Below, piece by piece: positions 35,127-40,587 of a DNA stretch of 40,587 nucleotides (position 1 is its first letter; each line of letters begins with the position of its first letter). The stretch lies in the IMG/VR virus record IMGVR_UViG_3300020119_000106, positions 1 through 40,587 of that record; one strand, 5' to 3'. Source of the stretch: a virus. A program made the translations under genes and the position numbers. The notes beneath the pieces are model-generated. The model saw only the letters and a program-made list of their open reading frames with translations. It was not told where the DNA came from and did not search any database.

Positions 35127-37118
35127 TCACTGCATTGGGGCAGCGGGGGCTGCCATTGGCATCGGTTGGGGCTGCATCGGCGCCATGGGCGTCGGAGGCG
35201 GCGCATTCGGGGCCGCAAGCCCGGGGTTCGCGTTCTGTTGCGTGATTTGGGCGGCTGAAGCCTTGGCTGCAGCGTCGGCTTGCGCGCGAAGGGCGGCCGC
35301 AACGTCGATGTCCTTCTCGAACTTGATGAGCCGCTCGATTTTCTCAGCCGATTCGCCATCTGCTTCGAGCCGATTGAGCCGGCGCACGGTCAAGCGCTTG
35401 GCCAAGTCGAGGTCCATGTACGGGGTCGGCATCATCTCAGCCGTGTACTCAGTGTTTTTGCACAGGGCGTCCAACCGGCGCTCGATATTGCGCTCGGGAG
35501 CGAGCGTGTCGCCCAGCAACGCCTCAGCGTCGGGATTGTCCATGTTGGAAAGCGCTTGCTCTTTGGTCAGCAGGCCCTCTTTCATCCACTCGATGGTCTG
35601 TTCCGCGCGTGCCGCGGGGTCGGTCGCGAACAAGTTGGTCGGCTTGCACTTGAGCTTGTACTCATCGGCCTTGAGGTCGATGGTTTTCAGCTGCATCCGG
35701 CGCAAGTCCTTGTCGTTGCCGAGCACCACTTCGTAATTTTCGTTGCGCTCGGCGAGCGTGCGCCCGCAACGCATGATGTTTTTCGCCGAATCGGTGTGAA
35801 AGCGCTCCCAGCTGCGGAACTCCAGCGTGTGCCGGGCGTTCTCCCGGTCCTGCAAGTGGCGCATCGGGGGCGCACTCGTCACCCCTTGGGGTCGCGCGGC
35901 CTGCATGCTCAGGTCGCTGAGGCCAACCTGGTCGCGTCCGTCCGCGCGCAGCTGCGCATTGCGCTGAAAAAGCTCCGGAGGGACGCCGGGGCTCTGCAGG
36001 TACTGCATTGCTTGGCCCGGCGGGACCTTGCTTTCGAGGATGTTGGCCAGCTCGTTCGTGATCCGCGCGGGCATGATGCCGGCGTTCTTCCACGTGACGA
36101 GCATTGGGCGCGCGTGGCGGTCGATGATTCGGTCAATGCGCTCATCCCACCGGTTCATGGTGAGCTGCACAGGGGCGAGAATCTCCGGCAGCCCACGCGA
36201 CCAGAATTGCCCGGGCACCAGGTAAGGGCGGAACCACGATTGCGGGAAGAAGTCGTAAGGCCATGGCGACTCCGTGAGCACGAAGCCGTCTTCCAGCGTG
36301 CAGATGTGGCGCCCATCGTGATTGGGAGCGACCGCGCGGCCGTCCTTTTCGCCTTTGCCCCACGCGCGCGGGTCGCTCAGGTCAACGCGGCCGCTCGGCA
36401 AGTGCCAGCCCTTGCAGACCACAATCATGTCGCTGATGGTGCCGTCGCGGTAGGTGTCGTGGTCGGCATCCTCAGCCTTCACCGGCGCCTGGTCCTTGAT
36501 GCGCTGAATCACCTCGCGCGGCGCGTTGTCGTAGTAGGCGAGCAGCTCGCCGCGGTCGACGGTATTGCGGCAGAAGTGTTGGCGCGGGCGACGCGAACGG
36601 GCTTCACGCTTGGGGACGAAGTGCTCCCAGGGCTCGCACTTGGTGGCGATGATTCGTTCGTTCGCCTCGTCGGCAAACCATTCGACGCCGCCGCCCTCGA
36701 ACAGCATGCCGTAGGTGCAAATCTCCACGCCTAGGTCGCCGTAAATCTCGCACTCGTCGAACTGTCCCTCGACGAAGTCCTGCATGTTCTCGGCGCGCTC
36801 GCGCAGCTCCGAGTCCCCACGCTTGGTGACGAACAGCGGGCGGACCCGGTTCTGTACCAGCTGATTGATGAGCGTGTTCGCTGTGGCCTGAATCAGGTTG
36901 TAGGCGGCTGCATCTTGCAGAATCGAGTCGATGACGGTCAGGATTGAAGCCGCGCCGCTGAGCGAATACTTCATCGAGCCCGCGTAGAGCGCGAGCGCCA
37001 GGTTTGCGATCTCGCGCCGCTGCCGCCCCTCCTGCTCCCAGTAGGTGCTGACGATGGTCGAGATTGCGGTGCCCGCGTCCTCGGTGTCCTTGCGGAACCA
37101 TGCGCCGTCGTAGGCCAT
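35127..37118 (-). CDS. Portal protein
   Basis: A 663-residue protein starting at ATG 37118 (MAYDGAWFRK), in a TGATG overlap; an in-frame start 32 codons upstream lies in the neighbour. The sequence shows the portal pattern of podoviruses: an N-terminal helical wing (IVSTYWEQEGRQRREIANLA), a stem (LYTYG-like CTYGMLFEGGGVEWF) and a crown-side region (ILAPVQLTMNRWDERIDRII). The C-terminal tail is Pro/Met/Gln-rich. Twelve copies form the DNA entry and exit ring on which the terminase docks. Size matches BcepC6B/Bpp-1-type portals as I recall them. Confidence 0.8.
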   Translation of the reverse strand: MAYDGAWFRKDTEDAGTAISTIVSTYWEQEGRQRREIANLALALYAGSMKYSLSGAASILTVIDSILQDAAAYNLIQATANTLINQLVQNRVRPLFVTKRGDSELRERAENMQDFVEGQFDECEIYGDLGVEICTYGMLFEGGGVEWFADEANERIIATKCEPWEHFVPKREARSRRPRQHFCRNTVDRGELLAYYDNAPREVIQRIKDQAPVKAEDADHDTYRDGTISDMIVVCKGWHLPSGRVDLSDPRAWGKGEKDGRAVAPNHDGRHICTLEDGFVLTESPWPYDFFPQSWFRPYLVPGQFWSRGLPEILAPVQLTMNRWDERIDRIIDRHARPMLVTWKNAGIMPARITNELANILESKVPPGQAMQYLQSPGVPPELFQRNAQLRADGRDQVGLSDLSMQAARPQGVTSAPPMRHLQDRENARHTLEFRSWERFHTDSAKNIMRCGRTLAERNENYEVVLGNDKDLRRMQLKTIDLKADEYKLKCKPTNLFATDPAARAEQTIEWMKEGLLTKEQALSNMDNPDAEALLGDTLAPERNIERRLDALCKNTEYTAEMMPTPYMDLDLAKRLTVRRLNRLEADGESAEKIERLIKFEKDIDVAAALRAQADAAAKASAAQITQQNANPGLAAPNAPPPTPMAPMQPQPMPMAAPAAPMQ

Positions 37119-37396
37119 CAGGTCTTCACTCCAAGTTGCGAAAGTCCGTGCCGCTCGCACAGGTGCGGCGCGAAGTGGAACCCTGCGCGCTCCTGGCAGC
37201 CGCCAACCGAGCAAGTGCCAGCCGGCTTTTCTTCAGCTTCGGGCTCAAAATCCAGCGCTGGGGCAGGGACGGTATCGGGATGCGCCGGCTCGAGTTCGAC
37301 TTCGGAGAAGCCGTGTATCTCCGCCTGCGGCTCACTCAACACTAGGCGACGCACACCCGCAGCGCGCATCTCGGCAGCCAATGAGAGCCAGTTCAC
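37118..37396 (-). CDS. Small protein with C-terminal zinc-finger-like cluster (92 aa)
   Basis: GTG 37396 start in a GTGA overlap. Residues 1-25 are helical, the middle is acidic and Pro-rich, and the C-terminus has CSVGGCQERAGFHFAPHLCE followed by RH. This gives C-x4-C-x12-C-x2-H, a possible zinc finger. It lies directly before the portal gene. Function unknown. Confidence 0.6.
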   Translation of the reverse strand: MNWLSLAAEMRAAGVRRLVLSEPQAEIHGFSEVELEPAHPDTVPAPALDFEPEAEEKPAGTCSVGGCQERAGFHFAPHLCERHGLSQLGVKT

Positions 37397-37851
37397 GACG
37401 GCACCGATTCGACGAGGGCCTTCAAGATGCCGTCAATCATTCGCCGCCCGATGGCTTCGCCGAACTTCTCCGGCGTCTCGCCATCGCGCATGAACCGAAT
37501 CACGTCCTCGTAGTGATAGTCTACGTAACCCTCGCGGGTCGACTCGCCGCGCTTGGTCCAGTAGAACCGGAAGCCTCGGCCCATGTGCTCAGGGTCGACT
37601 CGAGGCACCCGGAAGCCGATGCCAGCCGCGCGCCGGTCGAGCTCGAAGCGAACCTTCTCGGCGAAGCTTCGGAACAGATGCTCTTCATCGCGGCTGAGCT
37701 CGCGGCCCTCAAACACCTCGTTGCGCTCGGGGATGAGGTCCATTTCGCGCTCGAGCGCTTCCAGCACGCCGTCGACGTACGGGTCAGCGACCACGCCGGG
37801 GGTAGCGCCGATTTCTTTGGGCTCAGTGAGCGCCTCGGTTGATTCAGCCAA
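37393..37851 (-). CDS. Hypothetical protein (152 aa)
   Basis: Best start is TTG 37851, with GAGGTG just upstream and overlap of the previous gene's stop; the next in-frame ATG would remove 37 residues. The protein is acidic and helical at the N-terminus (VDGVLEALEREMDLIPERNE) with a mixed C-terminus (GYVDYHYEDVIRFMRDGETP). No family recognised. Lies in the small cluster between TerL and portal. Confidence 0.6.
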   Translation of the reverse strand: MAESTEALTEPKEIGATPGVVADPYVDGVLEALEREMDLIPERNEVFEGRELSRDEEHLFRSFAEKVRFELDRRAAGIGFRVPRVDPEHMGRGFRFYWTKRGESTREGYVDYHYEDVIRFMRDGETPEKFGEAIGRRMIDGILKALVESVPS

Positions 37852-38095
37852 TGGGCACCTCGTCGAAAGTCGTCACATCTCCTGCGCGAATCACCCCGCG
37901 CGGGCAGCCTGGTTGCAGGTCGAGAAACCCGCCTGCCTTGAAATCGGTCGCCACCGTGCCGTGGAAGTCGACACGCAGCGCGCGCACCGTTGTCTCACCG
38001 CGACGCACCACCCACACGCGATCGTCAACCGCGGTGCGGTCGTACCAGACCACAGCGGGCTCCGGACCCGGGACGATGGTGTCCGCGCGTTTCAC
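37844..38095 (-). CDS. Hypothetical protein (83 aa)
   Basis: GTG 38095 gives a GTGA overlap with the gene upstream and is preferred; GTG 38143 is also open but would overlap by 52 nt. Beta-rich (PAVVWYDRTAVDDRVWVVRR, then RVDFHGTVATDF), ending in an acidic strand. No family recognised. Confidence 0.55.
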   Translation of the reverse strand: MKRADTIVPGPEPAVVWYDRTAVDDRVWVVRRGETTVRALRVDFHGTVATDFKAGGFLDLQPGCPRGVIRAGDVTTFDEVPIG

Positions 38096-38325
38096 TTCTT
38101 CGGCTGCTCTTTCACGGCGCACGGCTCGCTCACTAGCGCCCACGGAATCAGCACCACAGCCGGCTCATCGCGGTCGATGGCCACCGTGCAGTTGGGCAAG
38201 CGCGTGACCACCACGCCAAGCGCCTGCGCGTCGATGTCATAGCCCTTGCTAGCCTCGTACATCACCCGCGGTGGTTTCTCGAAATAGCGCACGGGGTTCG
38301 AGACAGATACCTTGTCGAGCTTCAT
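38092..38325 (-). CDS. Hypothetical protein (77 aa)
   Basis: ATG 38325 overlaps the TerL stop (ATGA). Likely a small beta-type protein (ALGVVVTRLPNCTVAIDRDE, then PAVVLIPWALV) with a Lys-rich end. No family recognised; part of the packaging-gene cluster. Confidence 0.55.
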   Translation of the reverse strand: MKLDKVSVSNPVRYFEKPPRVMYEASKGYDIDAQALGVVVTRLPNCTVAIDRDEPAVVLIPWALVSEPCAVKEQPKK

Positions 38326-39848
38326 CCGATCATCCTGTCGAGTGCGTTGTTGAATGGGCTGCGCCCGGTCTGCGCGAGCATCTCAATCGCGAGGCGCTCA
38401 TCGTCGGTCATGGTCGGCAATTCGTTCGCGACTGCCGCGCCCGGTAGCGCCTGCATGGCGAGCAGCAGCGCCGCCGCGTAGTCGCAATGGCGACCGTCAC
38501 CCGTCTTCGGAAACACAATCTGACTACCGCCTTGCTGCCGCGGTCGCTTCTTCAGCGCAATCAGGTCGGCGCGCATCTGCCGATTGGCAGGCAGCGAAAG
38601 CTGGCGCTTGCCGAACAGGGTCTCGAGGCGCTTGCCGTCGGCCGTGTCGTCGCGCGTCAACATCGTGAACAAGAGCCCCGTGTTCGCGAGCTCGGCGATG
38701 TTTTGCAGTAGGTCGAAACCCCACTGGTCGGTGTAGACCTCGAACAGCTCGTAAGGCAGCAGGTCCTCCGCCATCTCGGCGAGCACGTCAGAAGCCCGCA
38801 ACGGCGACTGCCGCGAGCCCACCCATTCGCGGGCGAGCACGACTTGCCACAGCTCCCCGGGAGCCATCGTGAGCACGAGCAGGGTCCAGCCGTTGCCGCG
38901 CGTTGCTGGGTCCATGACCGCCGCGTACTGCTGGCCGTACACGAACGGGATGTAGGCGTCGTTCGCGCGCTGGCAGGCGGCCACGTCGAGCGCGCTCAGC
39001 ATCGCGTCTTCGGGCTGAGCGAAGCGCGACATCACGTCGCACTCGTAGGTCATGTCGTTGTCTTGCCGGATGCGCTCGCAGTACTCAGGCGTGTACAGCG
39101 CTGGCCGGAGCTGCGGCCCCGAGGCGATCATCACCACGCAGTCCTCACCCGGCTTGCCGAAGCGGTCCTGCACTAGGTCGAACACCGGCCCCCGCGGCGC
39201 CCACAGTGAGCCGACGAGGAATATCTGTGCGCCGGGGCGCATGCGCGCTTGGATGGCGGTGAGCGCGTGCGAGAGGTTGATAACGCCGTCCTCCTCGCCA
39301 ATCATGCGCGGGGCCTCATCGAAGATGGCCGCGAGCAACCAGCGCGAAATCAGCGCCTGCCCTGCGCGGCTGCCGGCAGTGACCTTGATTTCAACCACCC
39401 ACCCCGAGCGGTTCCGAATGCGGATGCTGTCTGTCGTCGGCTTGCCCACGAGCAGCTTCGACAGGTGCGGGCTCTGCGTGACGGCACCCACGAGCTTGGA
39501 AAAGGTCTCGTTGGCTTGGTCGATGCGCACGCTCACGATGGGCACGCGCGGCACCTCGCCCGGCTTCAGCCCCGAGCAGTCACCGGTGTACGCGGCGACG
39601 AGACCAGCGGCAGCGACGATGGTCGACTTGGCGCAACGCACAGCAGCCCCGAGGCATACCTTGCGAGGCTTGGTTCGAGGCAGCGCGGCGAGCGCTTGCG
39701 GCCCGCCCACCATCTCGGCCACGACGGGATTGTTCGCGAGGTCGCCCAGCGGTTCGCCGCCGATGATTCGGCAGACGGCGCGCTGCGCATCCGAGGCGGT
39801 ATCGAGCCCGAACCCATCCTGATGCGTGAGCAGCGCCTCGAGGTTCAC
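38322..39848 (-). CDS. terL: Terminase large subunit
   Basis: A 508-residue packaging motor. ATPase domain: a variant Walker A GAAVRCAKST (67-76), Walker B LLAAIFDEAP (Asp177-Glu178) and a coupling motif near LVGSLW (211-216). Nuclease domain of RNase H type: Asp313 (VMDPATRGNG), Asp374 (VYTDQWG) and Asp456 (RHCDYAAALLLA). The Walker A is atypical because the usual GxGKS/T is replaced by RCAKST, a form seen in some terminases. GTG 39848 overlaps the TerS stop (GTGA). It drives DNA into the procapsid and cuts the concatemer; sequence alone does not say whether cos or headful. Confidence 0.9.
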   Translation of the reverse strand: MNLEALLTHQDGFGLDTASDAQRAVCRIIGGEPLGDLANNPVVAEMVGGPQALAALPRTKPRKVCLGAAVRCAKSTIVAAAGLVAAYTGDCSGLKPGEVPRVPIVSVRIDQANETFSKLVGAVTQSPHLSKLLVGKPTTDSIRIRNRSGWVVEIKVTAGSRAGQALISRWLLAAIFDEAPRMIGEEDGVINLSHALTAIQARMRPGAQIFLVGSLWAPRGPVFDLVQDRFGKPGEDCVVMIASGPQLRPALYTPEYCERIRQDNDMTYECDVMSRFAQPEDAMLSALDVAACQRANDAYIPFVYGQQYAAVMDPATRGNGWTLLVLTMAPGELWQVVLAREWVGSRQSPLRASDVLAEMAEDLLPYELFEVYTDQWGFDLLQNIAELANTGLLFTMLTRDDTADGKRLETLFGKRQLSLPANRQMRADLIALKKRPRQQGGSQIVFPKTGDGRHCDYAAALLLAMQALPGAAVANELPTMTDDERLAIEMLAQTGRSPFNNALDRMIG

Positions 39849-40201
39849 GACGCCTCTTTGGCCGGCGCAGCGAACACCGCCGGATCGAAAGGCGCACCCT
39901 TCGGCCTCTGACCCATCTTCACGCCGAGGATGTCAGACGCGATCTCGACCACCTTGCAGGCCGAGTGCGAGTCCGGGTCGACAATGACCCTCTGGTCTTT
40001 GCCGATGGTTCGCTCGCGGTTCAGCGCGCGATCGTAAATCTCGTCGAGCCGCGCAAGCATCTCGCGCTTCAGCTCTTCGTCGTCTTCCACCGTAGACAGC
40101 TCAGCCAGCGGGCGAAACGCTGGCAACGCTACGGTGCCATTAGCTTTCAGGCGGGTGATAACAGCGGTGGGCTTCGCGGGCCCAGGCGTCTGCTTCGGCA
40201 T
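39845..40201 (-). CDS. Terminase small subunit (by position)
   Basis: A 118-residue protein directly before TerL, overlapping it. The N-terminus is basic and Pro-rich (PKQTPGPAKPTAVITRLKAN). A helical middle follows (EELKREMLARLDEIYDRALN), and the C-terminus contains SHSACKVVEIASDILGVKMG. No classic HTH is obvious, but size, helix content and place fit TerS, which selects phage DNA for packaging. ATG 40201 lacks a clear ribosome site. It is the first clearly late gene after the junction-spanning lipoprotein. Confidence 0.65.
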   Translation of the reverse strand: MPKQTPGPAKPTAVITRLKANGTVALPAFRPLAELSTVEDDEELKREMLARLDEIYDRALNRERTIGKDQRVIVDPDSHSACKVVEIASDILGVKMGQRPKGAPFDPAVFAAPAKEAS

Positions 40202-40263
40202 GGTCGAGCATTTTGGCCATGAGGCTGAAATGCTGACAAACCTGTGGAGAGTGAATAATCAGG

Positions 40264-40587
40264 TCAGTGGCAGCACCACCGCGCCGGCTCGCCCTTCCTG
40301 CTCGCCATTCTCGAGCAGCTGCCGTCGTCCGGAACCGGCAGCGCGTCGGACACATACCCGACCTGATCGCCAGACTCGCACATCTCGCGCGGGGGCGGGG
40401 GCTCCATCGCTGGCGCGGGGCCTGCGTCTACGCTCACGGTTGGCTCTTCAGCGATGCCGCCGCACCCGACGAGCAGCAGCAGGGCGAGGGGAGCAGCCTT
40501 CGTCAGGAGACGGCGTGCCCACTCCGACCACGTGAGCCCCGAGGCAGCGACCGCCCGGTCAACCGCCGCCCAAACTTCAGCCGGCGC
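40264..40587 (-). CDS. Junction-spanning lipoprotein-like protein, C-terminal part
   Basis: Continuation of the frame that begins at 202; bases 40461-40587 duplicate 1-127, and a codon boundary falls at 127/40587, so the frame is kept. This part carries the lipobox LLLLVGCGG (Cys67 of 132) and the mature region: a Pro-rich stretch (AGPAPAMEPPPPREM), three further Cys and a basic end (SRKGEPARWCCH). A Pro-rich mature lipoprotein of about 65 residues is reminiscent of outer-membrane spanins, though it lies next to the terminase rather than the lysis genes. Stop TGA at 40264-40266. Confidence 0.55.
   Translation of the reverse strand, partial: APAEVWAAVDRAVAASGLTWSEWARRLLTKAAPLALLLLVGCGGIAEEPTVSVDAGPAPAMEPPPPREMCESGDQVGYVSDALPVPDDGSCSRMASRKGEPARWCCH
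40461..40587. repeat. Terminal direct repeat, right copy
   Basis: Identical over all 127 bases to the left end of the window; marks the closing point of the circular assembly. Confidence 0.95.

Noticed and set aside
40140-40220. 26-codon minus frame starting at ATG 40220 over the start of TerS
   Set aside because: Almost wholly overlaps TerS in another frame, has no ribosome site and shows no recognisable features.
40210-40239. Late promoter candidate on the minus strand (TTGTCA, 18-bp spacer, CAAAAT)
   Set aside because: It lies nicely before TerS, but the -10 matches only four of six positions and the spacer is long; too weak to list without transcript data.

Overview
This window is one complete temperate tailed-phage genome, most likely a podovirus. 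The first 127 bases (1-127) recur exactly as the last 127 (40461-40587), so the sequence closes into a circle of 40,460 bp and the window edges are arbitrary. The DNA is GC-rich, with GTG and occasional TTG starts and genes packed end to end (ATGA, GTGA, TGATG overlaps). Two predicted lipoproteins and a T4-type lysozyme suggest a Gram-negative, probably proteobacterial, host. I cannot name the host more closely.

Control region (about 6.0-8.1 kb). A short XRE-family repressor (7647-8009, +) lies between two exact 20-bp inverted copies of an operator (7570-7589 and 8051-8070). Each copy overlaps a promoter of the same design (TTGCA-type -35, 16-bp spacer, TAACAT -10) that points outward and starts just before a start codon. 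The left promoter drives three DNA-binding proteins in a row, including a GIY-YIG/HTH fusion, then an excisionase-like gene overlapping a tyrosine integrase. An attP resembling the 3' half of tRNA-Phe follows. The right promoter drives about 19 small early genes (8.1-16.3 kb, + strand).

Left operon (minus strand, 4.9 kb down to 1, then across the junction). It holds a sigma region 4-like protein, a PPC-motif protein, a stand-alone DnaA domain IV, an O-like replication protein with iterons inside its gene (the likely origin), zinc-cluster proteins, a VRR-NUC nuclease and a lipoprotein that crosses the junction.

Right operon (plus strand). Most products are short proteins of unknown role, several with paired cysteines. 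Recognised members are two MazG-like pyrophosphohydrolases, two DUF551-type proteins, a polymerase-beta-type nucleotidyltransferase at the end, and a 495-residue protein that fuses a complete FEN-type 5'-3' exonuclease to a RecT-like annealing domain. This last gene is the most striking in the window: a nuclease and annealase recombination pair in one chain.

Late region (minus strand, 40.2 down to 16.3 kb). In transcription order: TerS, TerL, four small genes, portal, scaffold, major capsid protein (start site against a hairpin), decoration-like proteins, connector, a 1014-residue nozzle-like protein, an S74-type protein, two large ejection-type proteins (one with a ParB-like segment), an appendage protein, then a lysis cassette. 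No tape measure, sheath or tail-tube gene is seen, which supports a short tail. No polymerase, helicase or primase is seen, so replication must rely on host machinery.
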